Assembly (NCBI GenBank): GCA_910587835.1
Contig: CAJUNQ010000053.1
Span: forward strand, 1-23,686
Direction: 5' to 3'
DNA length: 23,686 nt
Source: an uncultured Oscillospiraceae bacterium
Lineage (GTDB): Bacteria > Bacillota > Clostridia > Oscillospirales > Acutalibacteraceae
Shown here: positions 1-8,455 of the stretch, one piece after another
How the letters are laid out: each line of letters starts with the position of its first letter
How positions within the stretch are numbered: position 1 is the first letter of the stretch
Program-made: the position numbers and the translations under genes
Notes under the pieces: generated by a model
Told to the model about the DNA's origin: nothing
Seen by the model: the letters and a program-made list of their open reading frames with translations, nothing else
The model's database searches: none

Positions 1-190
1 AAGAGGAACTATAGAGGCGCTGGGCAGGAAAATCCACCTGCCCAGCGTAAAGTTTTTGCATAGATATTCATTTTTGGTAAGGGCACTGTCAGCTTTCGTA
101 AAGCCTAAATCAGCCCTTGTCACGGCTTGTAAGGGGTTGTCCGCTACATTTTGCCCGATATGCTGCCACATTTTGCGTGTTTGGTTACAT
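1..190. mobile_element. Candidate end of an IS21-type insertion sequence inside the VirB4 gene
   Basis: The VirB4 reading frame is recognisable on the minus strand down to about position 190, just past its Walker B region, and then loses all similarity to what the family normally has there. The sequence beyond carries two copies of an 11-base motif (GCTACATTTTG at 143-153 and GCCACATTTTG at 165-175) exactly 22 bases apart. Spaced repeats at the terminus are typical of IS21-family ends. Read on the minus strand, the element could begin with TGT near 190. No transposase is visible because the window stops. The family call is an inference from the terminal repeats only. Another insertion or a rearrangement would look similar. 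Confidence 0.4.
18..54 (+). terminator. Hairpin resembling an intrinsic terminator
   Basis: An 11-bp perfect stem (CGCTGGGCAGG at 18-28 with CCTGCCCAGCG at 37-47) and an 8-base loop, followed on the plus strand within a few bases by a short T run (52-56 or so). It lies inside the presumed insertion sequence end, where a terminator or a structured subterminal repeat would both be plausible. The T run is short, so termination is not certain. Confidence 0.4.
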
Positions 191-2049
191 GAGGCCCCCA
201 CCAGCTGCCAGATCTCGTCAATCATGATGGCTTTCTTTTTGGTGCGGTCAGCCTTCACGTTGTCCCAGACGTAATCAAGGGCTATCATCATGCCCACAGG
301 GAGCAGCTTGCCCTTGAGTTCGGACAGGTCAAGAACGATGTACTTGTTACTCAAATCAACATTGGTCTGCTGATTAAAGCTCTGCGCCGAGCCGGTCACG
401 AACCGACTGACAATAATGGCCACTCTCTTAGTCAAGGGATTCTCCAGCAGATTCTTGTGGAGGTCGCCCAGAATGGGCATTTTCTTCATCCCCAGCGGGT
501 TTGTCTGGGCTTCCAGATACAATGAGTCATTGTCATGGGTGATACCAAAGTCGGCGTAGGTCTTGATAAGCGCCTCGTCCAGCATCTGTTCCTCCTCGTT
601 GCTCATGTCTGGAATAAGCAACGAGAAGAAAATCATCAGCTGCTGAATCTTCCGCGCCAGCATGGAGTCTTCTTCTCCACCGTCGCCGTCTATCAGCTCC
701 ATCTCCGGGGAAACCGTGTGCCGAATCTCCATCACATTGATGCAGTGGGACGAGCCGGGCGCTATCTTGATGTACTGCCCGCCGATACGATTGCAGGCCC
801 GCCGGAACTCATGTCCCTTTATGGGCGCCAGGATGTAGCATTGAATTCCTCGCATCCTCATTCTGAGAGCCAGCAGCGGGAGGGTAAAGGTTTTGCCCGC
901 GCCGCTGGTGCCCAGGAGATTCAGGTTGGCGTTCTTATTCTTGCGGGTGTCGAACAGGTCAACGATACACAGGGAATTGTTGTGCCGGTTGACTCCCAGC
1001 AGCACCCCGGTGTCGTTGGACATCTCAAAACTGGTGAACATATAGGTGGATGCCGCTCCGCTGGTCAGGACGTTCCTCTGGGACTTGCGCTCAAGAGAGC
1101 CGTCCAGCTTCAGGAATGGCAGGACTGAATTAAGAGCCGCCTCCTGCTGAAACCGGCAATCACTGACTTGCATATCCATAGATTTCAGCATATCCACCAT
1201 CTGCTGCTTGCGCCAGAGCAGTTCTTCATAAGTCCGGGCCGAAACCGTGACGAACACGGACATATAGAACAGGTCTTCGTTGTTGTTGGCAATACCCTGC
1301 TTGATGAAGTACCCGGCTTGGATGGAGTTTGTCAGCTCCTCATAGTCGGTGCTGGTGTCCTGCATACTCCGCAGTTTGGTGCGGTTTAGCCGGATTCTTT
1401 GGGCCACCTTGTCAATGGTGCGGCTACGGTTCTCCCGGCGCAGATGTACATCCACGTCTATGCCCTCGCCGGCGTTGATGAGAGAAGACATCCACCCTGC
1501 CCGAACCGCACCCGGATATCCGTTACCCCTAATGTAGAGGAAAGCGTAGTACAGACCGTCCATGACGGTATAGTTGAAATGGGTAAGGTCAATGCCCCGC
1601 GGGGCCAGAAAGTGCGCTACGTTGATTTTAGGAACAGGGTCAATTCCAATCACCTTTCCCCGCGCTGCCATAGTATCAAGCACAACCCGGTTCACCCTTG
1701 CGCTGAATGGCTCGTCCACGCAGCTCTGCCGGTTAAAGAACATGTAGAGAATCTCGGCAGTGGCCTCGTCCGGGTCAGCGGGCTGAATGATAGAGTTCCC
1801 ACATTGGAGGAAGTACGCCCGGGCGTTCTGCTCGGCGGTCTGCAGGGCGCTGTATACCTGCCCCACGTCCTGGGAATCTCCCCGGCGCAGCTCCTCATAC
1901 TGGAAAATCAGAAAAAACCGGCGGGTTAGGGCCTCCCGGCTGCCAACGTCTTTGATGAGCCGTATGTAGCCCTCGCCCAGAGATTTGCTCTGGGCGTTCT
2001 CCTCACGCTCCAGCTCGCGGCGCACCATAGCCACATGGCGGTCAGAGTC
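190..2049 (-). pseudogene. VirB4/TraE-type conjugation ATPase, fragment lacking both ends
   Basis: A continuous reading frame of about 615 codons runs from roughly 2040 down to 190 without a stop. It matches the ATPase that powers the type IV secretion channel of Bacillota conjugative elements. A mixed alpha/beta N-terminal part is followed by a Walker A motif GTSGAGKT (positions 889-912) and a Walker B region with MIDEIWQ (about 201-221), which is the usual order for VirB4. The N-terminal portion is missing: upstream in this frame a stop appears at 2065-2067, and the sequence there belongs to the LplC permease gene. The C-terminal portion after Walker B is replaced by unrelated sequence that looks like an insertion sequence end. 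No normal start with a ribosome binding site exists, so I treat it as a remnant that cannot make a working motor. It shows that the left flank is ICE DNA. Confidence 0.85.
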
Positions 2050-2794
2050 CGCCTTGGGCCTTGGTCATCAGCTTTGTATTGGTAGATACCATGATGGACT
2101 GCAGATAGGTCTGCATGGGGTAGTTTTTGGCGTCGCTCATGTAGATCATGCCGTCAAACCAGGAGTTCCAGTGGGTAACCAGGGCGAACACGGTGAGGGT
2201 AGCCAGGGCAGGCAGAGAAACGGGCAGGTAGATCTGGAACAAAATGCGGCCATAACCAGCCCCGTCCATAAAGGCGCTCTCCTCCAGCTCCTTGGGCACT
2301 GCCTTGAAGAAGTTCATCAGCAGCACCACGTTGAACACCGGTACCGCTCCCGGCAGGATCAGCGCCCAAATGGAGTTCAGCAGGCCGGTATACTTCACGA
2401 TCATAAAGGATGGGATCATCCCGCCAGAGAACAGCATGGTGATCATGAAGAACCAGACGAACACAGTCCTGGCGCAGAAATCCTGCTTGGTTTTGGACAG
2501 AGGGAACGCCGCCAGGATCACCATAAGCATATTGATCCCCACGCCCAGGACCACCCGCACCAGGGATACCCGGAAGGCCCGCCAGAACTCGCTTTTCCTC
2601 AGGACGTATTCGTAGGACTTCAGCGTCGGCTCTACCGGCGCCAGGGTCACCTTGCCAGAGCTCACTGCCGTACTGGCGCTGAAGGACATGGCGACGATGT
2701 GGATGATGGGGATCAGGCAGAGCAGGGCGTACAGGATAAAGAACACGGTGTTGCACACCCGGAACACCTTTCTTGCAGCTGTATTGGAAACCAC
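2042..2794 (-). pseudogene. Sugar ABC transporter permease, LplC/CUT1 type, C-terminally truncated
   Basis: An inner-membrane permease of the CUT1 family, closest in style to LplC/YtcP, which pairs with the LplB-like permease encoded just upstream (15-bp gap). The start is a GTG at 2794 preceded by AAAGGAGG at good distance. Several hydrophobic segments are visible, and the cytoplasmic EAA loop that contacts the ATPase is present as EESAFMDGAG...IYLP. The product is 250 residues, whereas the family is usually about 290-300. The last transmembrane helix and the usual conserved tail are missing. The frame ends in a TGA at 2042-2044 that sits inside the adjoining VirB4 sequence, so the truncation results from the junction rather than from a natural end. 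It is likely non-functional unless the junction is an assembly artefact. No ATPase subunit gene is present, which is usual because these systems share MsmK-type ATPases encoded elsewhere. Confidence 0.85.
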
Positions 2795-2809
2795 AGGCTC
2801 TCCTCCTTT

Positions 2810-3718
2810 CTAAAATACATTGTAGCCAAATTTCTTTTTGGCAATGATGTAGGACCCTGAAACCAGCACCACGCTGACCACCGACCGCAGAAGCCCCACA
2901 GCCGTGGCAAGGGAGTATTGGGAGTCCTTCAGGCCCGCCCGGTACACCCAGGTGTCGATCACGTCGCCGGTGCTGTACACGCTGGGCGAGTAGAGCATCA
3001 GAATCTGGTCCATCCCGGCGTTGAGCACATAGCCCAGGTTCAGAATAACCATCAGGATAATATAGGCCATGATCCCTGGCACGGTAATCTTCATCACCTG
3101 CCGGAACCGCCCTGCGCCGTCAATGGCGGCGGCCTCGTAGAGGGTGGGGTCGATATCGGTGATAGCGGCCAAGTAGACAATGGCGTTAAAGCCGGTCATC
3201 TGCCACAAGTCGGTGATGATGATCACCCAGGGGAAGATAGCCGCTTCTCCCAGGAAGTTAACCCCCTCTGCGCCGAACACTGCCAGAAACTGGTTGACCA
3301 GCCCGTCTCGGGACAGCAGCTCCCGGAAGATGCCGCCCAGAATGACCCAGGAGAGGAAGTAGGGGGCATAGATAACGGTCTGGACAGTCCGCTTGAAGGG
3401 CCGAAACTGTAATTCGTTGAGTAGGATTGCCACAAGAATGGCGGCCAGCATTCCAAGAAAGATCTTCATGGAGGCGATGAAGAAAGTGTTCCACACAATG
3501 GTCCACAGATCCGGCAGCTGGAACAGCCGGTCAAAATTCTCCCAGCCCACCCAATTGCTGGCAAAAAAGCCTTTGGCCGGCTCGAACTTTTGAAAGGCCA
3601 TAACAATGCCAAACATGGGGCCGTAGGAATAGATGAGTACCAGCGCCACAGGCGGCAGCATCATGAGAAACAGCGGGAGCTGCCGTTTCAGCCGGACCGG
3701 TATAGTCTTTTTTCTCAT
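2810..3718 (-). CDS. Sugar ABC transporter permease, LplB/CUT1 type
   Basis: A 302-residue integral membrane permease of the LplB/YtbB-like CUT1 group. It forms the translocation pore with the LplC-like partner downstream. The N-terminus has a basic stretch followed by a hydrophobic helix. The EAA loop reads YEAAAIDGAG...ITVP at about residues 195-217, the expected place in the C-terminal third. The length is normal. The ATG start at 3718 has AGAAAGGAA about eight bases upstream. A 166-bp gap separates it from the binding-protein gene that precedes it in the operon. Such gaps often reduce permease expression relative to the abundant binding protein, but no clear terminator is seen here. The substrate cannot be read from the permease. 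The adjacent GH4 enzyme and kinase suggest a glycoside or oligosaccharide. Confidence 0.93.
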   Translation of the reverse strand: MRKKTIPVRLKRQLPLFLMMLPPVALVLIYSYGPMFGIVMAFQKFEPAKGFFASNWVGWENFDRLFQLPDLWTIVWNTFFIASMKIFLGMLAAILVAILLNELQFRPFKRTVQTVIYAPYFLSWVILGGIFRELLSRDGLVNQFLAVFGAEGVNFLGEAAIFPWVIIITDLWQMTGFNAIVYLAAITDIDPTLYEAAAIDGAGRFRQVMKITVPGIMAYIILMVILNLGYVLNAGMDQILMLYSPSVYSTGDVIDTWVYRAGLKDSQYSLATAVGLLRSVVSVVLVSGSYIIAKKKFGYNVF

Positions 3719-3884
3719 ATTGATTTCCTTTCTGCGTTTTGGGCCCTGGTGCCTGTTCTTTACGCCCCGGTCCGTTTCCTTCGTTCGGCGCGCATTTGCG
3801 TACTCGGCGCAGGGAACGCCCGTTAAAAAGATACAGGGCCAAAACCTGTTCTTGGTCCGGTTTCGGTCCTGTGTCCGGCAGAGA

Positions 3885-5678
3885 TCAGCCCATGGCGCTC
3901 TGTATGCTGACGCCGCCCTTCTCCTGGAACCAGCTGTTCACCTCTTCGGAAGCTGTGTTCCCATAGATTTCCTCCCAGTTCTCCAAGAACTGGTCAAAGG
4001 CCGAGATATCCGCTTTGCCCGTGATGACCTGAATAGCCATTTCGTCGTACATTTTCTTTACGGTAGGCTCGTTCTCAATCATGAAGGGGGTCTGCTCGGC
4101 GGTGTACTCGTTGAATACGATACGCTTGTTCTTCACATAGTTGTCCACCACCGACAGGGAGGTGTCGTTCTTCAGATAGGAGCGGTAGGGAGGCCATCCG
4201 CCGGAGTCCTTGCTGTTCTCATATTCCATGGCCTGGTCGTAGAATAGCTTGTAAGCTTCGCACAGGCTGTCGGTATTGCCGCTTTCCTGGGCCTCGGAGA
4301 TAGCCAGAAAGCCTTCGTAGTTAAAAGAGGGGTTGTAGATAGGCAGGGGATAGCACAGGAAGATCTGGTTGCTGTCAGAGGCGTTGGTGTTGTAGGCCTC
4401 AAACTCCATGGTTTCGGGGTTGTTGTTCAGGTCGTGGTAGAGGTTGGTCATCTTGACCAGAGCCTCGGGGTGCTCACAATCCTTGGTAGCGACCAGGATA
4501 TTCTGCACCTGGGCTGCGTCCCGACCTACCTTGGACTGGTCGAAGCTGGCGTCCACCACCGGCACGGCAATCCAGTCCGCCTCAGGATCAATGTCCAGAT
4601 GGAGGATCAGGGGCCAGTAGGCGCCCCACACATCGCCGAACACAACGCCGCACTTGCCGTTGAAGATGTCCTCGTTGTGCATATCAAAGTCCATGGTGGC
4701 AAAGTCCTGAGAGATGTAGCCGTCTGCATAATACTCCGCCGCTTTCTCCAGGGCCGCCCGGGTGTGCTCCCGGGCCTCTTCGCCGAACAGGCCATGCTCA
4801 ATCTCGCCCTTGCTGTTCTCATACCAAATATTGGGATAAGCATTGAAGCAGTTGAAGAAAGCATTGTTCAGGGTCCACTCATATGCGTTCTGGGTGCTGG
4901 CGTTCATGGCAATGGCGTAGGTGTCGTCCTCGCCGTTGCCGTCCGGGTCCTGGGTCTTGAAAGCCTCCATCACAGCCTCCAGCTCCTCCAGGGTTGTGGG
5001 AACCTCCAGCTTCAGCTTGTCCATCCAGTCCTTGCGCAGCCAGATCATGTCGCCGCCGTCCTGATAGCTGAATCCATTGGTCAAGCCATAGTATTTGCCG
5101 TCCTTGGTGGCGGCGTCCAGCAGGTAGGCGAACTCGCCGGTCAGATAATTCCGGGTATACTCGCTGGCGTACTCGATCATGGGCACGGTCAGGTCGGCCA
5201 GCAGGCCGGCAGAGTACATCTTCTCAAAGTCGGTCCGGTTCACCGACATAAAGTCGGGCAGGTCGCCGGAAGCCAGCATGGTGTTCACCTTCTCTGTGGC
5301 CTGAGAGCCCGGGCAGGTCCACTTGAACTCATACTTGATTCCCAGCTCCTCCTCATAGCGGCGGGTGTAGATGTTCTCCTCAATGGAGTCCCCTTCCGGG
5401 AACCAGAACGCGCCGTCGTTGGCGGTGTGTATTACGCTTACCGTGATAGGAGGATCATACTTGCCAAAGGGATCCTTGGTGGGGGAGGCAACCTCCTCCA
5501 GGGTCATGGGGCCGTCATAGGGCTCGTCCTCTCCGGCCTGGCTGCCGGCTTCGGTCCCCGTCTGGGAGCTTTCACTGGCACTTTCCTGTGTGCCAGGGGA
5601 ACCGCCGTCCCCGCCGCAGGCCGCGCAGCTAAATACCAGGGCCGCGGCCAGAAGGGCTGCTAAAAGTCGTTTTTTCAT
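3885..5678 (-). CDS. Extracellular solute-binding lipoprotein, LplA type
   Basis: A 597-residue family-1 solute-binding protein that would capture the substrate outside the membrane and deliver it to the LplB/LplC permease pair. I place the start at the ATG at 5678, not further upstream. There the protein begins with two lysines and an arginine, a hydrophobic Ala/Leu core, and a lipobox ending at Cys18 or, more likely, Cys21 (CAAC). It is preceded by GAGAGG about a dozen bases upstream. The mature N-terminus is a Gly/Ser/Glu-rich flexible linker of about 35 residues, normal for surface lipoproteins of Clostridia. The rest has the aromatic-rich pattern and length of LplA-like proteins, which are longer than typical maltose-binding types. 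It begins 29 bases after the GH4 stop, consistent with one operon. Confidence 0.93.
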   Translation of the reverse strand: MKKRLLAALLAAALVFSCAACGGDGGSPGTQESASESSQTGTEAGSQAGEDEPYDGPMTLEEVASPTKDPFGKYDPPITVSVIHTANDGAFWFPEGDSIEENIYTRRYEEELGIKYEFKWTCPGSQATEKVNTMLASGDLPDFMSVNRTDFEKMYSAGLLADLTVPMIEYASEYTRNYLTGEFAYLLDAATKDGKYYGLTNGFSYQDGGDMIWLRKDWMDKLKLEVPTTLEELEAVMEAFKTQDPDGNGEDDTYAIAMNASTQNAYEWTLNNAFFNCFNAYPNIWYENSKGEIEHGLFGEEAREHTRAALEKAAEYYADGYISQDFATMDFDMHNEDIFNGKCGVVFGDVWGAYWPLILHLDIDPEADWIAVPVVDASFDQSKVGRDAAQVQNILVATKDCEHPEALVKMTNLYHDLNNNPETMEFEAYNTNASDSNQIFLCYPLPIYNPSFNYEGFLAISEAQESGNTDSLCEAYKLFYDQAMEYENSKDSGGWPPYRSYLKNDTSLSVVDNYVKNKRIVFNEYTAEQTPFMIENEPTVKKMYDEMAIQVITGKADISAFDQFLENWEEIYGNTASEEVNSWFQEKGGVSIQSAMG

Positions 5679-5707
5679 GGTTTTATCAACCTCTCTGTTG
5701 TTAAAAT

Positions 5708-6982
5708 TTATATACACTTGCGAATATAGACCTTGTTGATCTCGAACAGCTCGTCCACAATCTTCACCGCCGCATCGGTGCTGTTGATGGTGGGATCGCA
5801 CAGCAGGGCCTGCAGGGCCAACTCCTTCGAGCCCATGGCCGCTGCCCGCACAGACAGCCGCTGGGGAGAAACCTGCTGGTTCATCAGCCCGATTACCCCA
5901 TCGGGCATATTGCGCACCACCCGCTTGTGAACGCCGTCCCCGTCGGTCACAATGGGCAGCTCCACCGCCACGTCAGGGGGCAGCTGAGAGAGGGCACCGT
6001 CGTTGTACACGATAGCGGAGGGAATCTGCTTGGGCTGGTTGAAGAAGATGCTGGAAACTACCTCGATGGCCTTCTCCCCAGAAGGCTTCAGCCATTCGTC
6101 AATGTCCTTTTCCCCTGCCACCAGCGCCGCGATGTCGGCCTTCATCCGCACCCGGTCCTGAGCGTCCCAGTCAAAGTCGTAGCCGTGCTCGCCCGCCTCA
6201 TAGCCATAGGCCTGATATTCGCCCAGGTGGTCGTCCGAGCAGGTAGGATACAGGCCGAAGAAGTGGAACATCTTCCGGGAATAGGGCATAAAGGATGGGT
6301 CAAAGGCAGCTTCCTTCTCCCGGAATTCGGGATACAGATCCTCGCCGGTTTCCTTGTCCCGCACCGACAGAATCCACTGGAAGTGGTTCATGCCCGCACC
6401 GAACACCTGGATGGATTCCGGCTCCCGGCCCATGATCTTCGCCATATCGTGCTGGGCCATGAAGATGCCGTGGCACAGGCCGATGCACTTGATTTTGGAG
6501 TACATATTAACGCCCAGAATGATCCGGGTTTCCGGGTTGGAGAAATTCAGGAACCATGCGTTGGGGCACAGCTCCTCCATGTCGCTGACAATGTCCATGA
6601 TCACAGGCAGGGTCCGCATGGTGAAGAACAGGGCCCCAGGGCCGCCGTTCTCGCCCAGGCAGTGGCGCACGCCGTACTTCTTGGGAACCTGGAAGTCCTG
6701 CTTCCACAGCTCGCAGCGCTCGATGGCCAGGCTGTTGATGACGAAATCCGCCCCGGCCAGCACGTCCCGGCGCTCCCCGGTCTTCTCAATATGCAGGCCG
6801 TAGCCGGTGTGTTCGTTCAGCTTTACCGCCAGCCCATACATTCTCTCCAGATTCTCCGGGTCGATATCCACCAGGCACAGGGTGGCCCCCTTCATGGCCG
6901 GAGTGGTGAAGATGTCCCGAAACGTGGGCGTTCCAAAAGACATGCTGCCCGCCCCGATAAACACAATCTTCGGTGCTTTCAT
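5708..6982 (-). CDS. GH4 family glycosidase (alpha-galactosidase/alpha-glucosidase-like)
   Basis: A 424-residue cytoplasmic glycoside hydrolase of family GH4, which uses NAD and a divalent metal in an oxidation-elimination-reduction mechanism. The N-terminal Rossmann fold is seen as KIVFIGAGSMSFG with an acidic LVDIDPENL strand. Further family marks are NFSNPE, the metal-binding Cys in GLCHG and the His in GMNHF. The start is set at the ATG at 6982, where AAAGGA lies about 12 bases upstream; a second ATG four codons earlier overlaps the ribosome site. Family members act on alpha-galactosides, alpha-glucosides, 6-phospho-sugars or uronides. B. subtilis lplABCD shows the same pairing of an Lpl transporter with a GH4 enzyme (LplD), but this protein looks nearer to the MelA branch. 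The substrate is left open. Confidence 0.9.
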   Translation of the reverse strand: MKAPKIVFIGAGSMSFGTPTFRDIFTTPAMKGATLCLVDIDPENLERMYGLAVKLNEHTGYGLHIEKTGERRDVLAGADFVINSLAIERCELWKQDFQVPKKYGVRHCLGENGGPGALFFTMRTLPVIMDIVSDMEELCPNAWFLNFSNPETRIILGVNMYSKIKCIGLCHGIFMAQHDMAKIMGREPESIQVFGAGMNHFQWILSVRDKETGEDLYPEFREKEAAFDPSFMPYSRKMFHFFGLYPTCSDDHLGEYQAYGYEAGEHGYDFDWDAQDRVRMKADIAALVAGEKDIDEWLKPSGEKAIEVVSSIFFNQPKQIPSAIVYNDGALSQLPPDVAVELPIVTDGDGVHKRVVRNMPDGVIGLMNQQVSPQRLSVRAAAMGSKELALQALLCDPTINSTDAAVKIVDELFEINKVYIRKCI

Positions 6983-7026
6983 TTGTTTTACCATCCTTTC
7001 TGTGTTTGCCGCAAATACGGCCTGCT

Positions 7027-8112
7027 CTAGTTTGTTTCCCGGCAATCAGCCGGGCCGTTCTCGATCCATCTGATCAACTCGTCCCGGTTGGGACTATGGC
7101 CGTGGGAAACGTAAAAGCCAGACACCTCGTTAGCTACGGTCAAAGCCTCCGGGGGCGTCATGCCCTGCAGAATCCCATAGGCGTATCCTGCGTTGAAATT
7201 GTCCCCGCCTCCGGTGGAGAGCTTCGGGCGCTTGATCTGCCGGTTGGCCCGGAAAGCCATATGGCCGCCACCGGCACAGCAGGCGCCGTCCATCAGGTGG
7301 ATAACCACCGTGCCGCCGCCCAAACGCCCCTGCAGTTCCGCCGCCATGCTTTCAGGGCCCTGGCTGTGCAGGCCCAGCGCCCGGCACAGGGCTTCGGCCT
7401 CGTTTAGGTTCAGGCTTAGAATCGTTTCCGTGTACTCGGAAAAATTTCGCATCAGCTTGGCGGCTTCCTGAAGCTCCTCTGCGGGGCGCTGAGAGCAGTC
7501 GGACAGGTCCAGAAACAGCAGCTTGCGCTCCGAAAGCGCCGGCAGCACGTCCCGCAGGAAGCCTTGCCAGATGGAGGTGCTTCCCCGCACCTCGCTCCAG
7601 TTGAAGAAGCCCAGCATGTCGGCCTGCCCTGCCAGCTCAATCAGCTTGGGCGGCGGCAGCACCTGGATAAGGCCTGGGTAGTCTACCTGCATCGCGCTGT
7701 TGTTGGCCAGCATCACTTTCCCGTCCTCAAACTCCAGCGCCTGGCAGCGGCCTGGCTGTCCGATGCTCCACAGCTGGCAGCTCTTTTGCAGCTCCTCAAA
7801 CACTGGATGGACCTGGGGCAGGCCGAAAGCCCCCACAGACGTAACCCTGGCTCCCAATTTTGCGATGGCCTGGGAGAAGATAGGAGTGTTCCCCCCCAAC
7901 TTCTCCGTCTGAAGTTTCAGCTCCAGAGAGCAGCTTTTTCGGGACTTTGCCCGAATGTACTCCCCAAAATCCTCCATGGTTTTGAAATATTCCGGGCCCG
8001 CTGTGCTTGCTGTCCTGCACACCCGCAGGATGCTGTCCACATACCCGTCAAATCCCGCTGCCACGGAGGGCGCCCTTTGGGGCGTGCGTAGTTTTTGGAT
8101 AATATTTTCCAG
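7027..8112 (-). CDS. PfkB/ribokinase-family carbohydrate kinase, probable CTG start
   Basis: A kinase of the PfkB (ribokinase) family that would phosphorylate a sugar released or imported by the downstream genes. The first PfkB signature is visible as LGGNTPIFSQAIAKLGARV with GAFG. The C-terminal ATP/anion-hole signature is STGGGDNFNAGYAYG, where the Asp is the catalytic base; the usual GAGD is GGGD here. The best start is a CTG at 8110-8112, because AAAAGGAGG lies seven bases upstream and no other start in the frame has a ribosome site. The in-frame ATG at 8133 lies upstream of that ribosome site and has none of its own. From the CTG the protein is 361 residues, somewhat longer than the family's usual 300-330. 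It is the first gene of the operon, 44 bases before the GH4 gene. Confidence 0.85.
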   Translation of the reverse strand: MENIIQKLRTPQRAPSVAAGFDGYVDSILRVCRTASTAGPEYFKTMEDFGEYIRAKSRKSCSLELKLQTEKLGGNTPIFSQAIAKLGARVTSVGAFGLPQVHPVFEELQKSCQLWSIGQPGRCQALEFEDGKVMLANNSAMQVDYPGLIQVLPPPKLIELAGQADMLGFFNWSEVRGSTSIWQGFLRDVLPALSERKLLFLDLSDCSQRPAEELQEAAKLMRNFSEYTETILSLNLNEAEALCRALGLHSQGPESMAAELQGRLGGGTVVIHLMDGACCAGGGHMAFRANRQIKRPKLSTGGGDNFNAGYAYGILQGMTPPEALTVANEVSGFYVSHGHSPNRDELIRWIENGPADCRETN

Positions 8113-8224
8113 AGCACACCCTCCTTTTCCCATGAATGAAGCCGGTCTTAATTTCTTAAGATAGTTAATGATATTAAGTAAAAAAGAGAACACGTCTTCA
8201 CGTTTTGGTTTTGTGTTCCTCTAT

Positions 8225-8253
8225 ACCATACCGAATTCAGGGCAAAATGTCAA
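8225..8253 (-). promoter_or_regulatory. Sigma-A promoter of the sugar operon
   Basis: Read on the minus strand: TTGACA (8248-8253), a 17-base spacer, then TATGGT (8225-8230). Transcription would start near 8218 and give a leader of roughly 105 bases before the kinase start. The leader holds the inverted half-sites GAACAC and GTGTTC 19 bases apart, and an A+T-rich stretch with repeated TTAAG, possible places for a repressor that is not encoded nearby. Confidence 0.8.
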
Positions 8254-8295
8254 GAGCTTTTTTGATGTTTTTTAAAGAGTTTTTTGTTTTTTGTC

Positions 8296-8324
8296 TTTAC
8301 ACTTGGGTTCATTTCCTGTATAAT
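8296..8324 (+). promoter_or_regulatory. Near-consensus plus-strand promoter with no gene behind it
   Basis: TTTACA (8296-8301), a 17-base spacer and a perfect TATAAT (8319-8324) on the plus strand. The intergenic stretch 8113-8455 otherwise contains only the minus-strand promoter of the sugar operon. Transcription from here would start near 8331 and run antisense through the RACo gene, or give a small RNA of under 130 bases. No plus-strand gene with a ribosome site follows. Confidence 0.6.
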
Positions 8325-8455
8325 GGGCGCAGAAAGAGACTTTTTCTATTCATGTTAAAGTTTCTTAATTAAATATATAGGTAGGGGCGGGAAATCCGCG
8401 TCCCCTTCTGGGCCACAGGACGGCTGTATTGGGAGTTGGCAAGGGGGATTTCTTC

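Noticed and set aside
535..2860. Plus-strand frames of 176-291 codons opposite the VirB4 and LplC sequence
   Set aside because: They are His/Gln/Arg-rich shadow frames; the minus strand encodes clear VirB4 and permease sequence throughout.
4434..7030. Long plus-strand open frames (409 and 367 codons) opposite the binding-protein and GH4 genes
   Set aside because: They are antisense to strongly recognisable genes, have no ribosome sites and unnatural residue composition (Val/His/Gly/Gln-rich), as expected for shadow frames in G+C-rich DNA.
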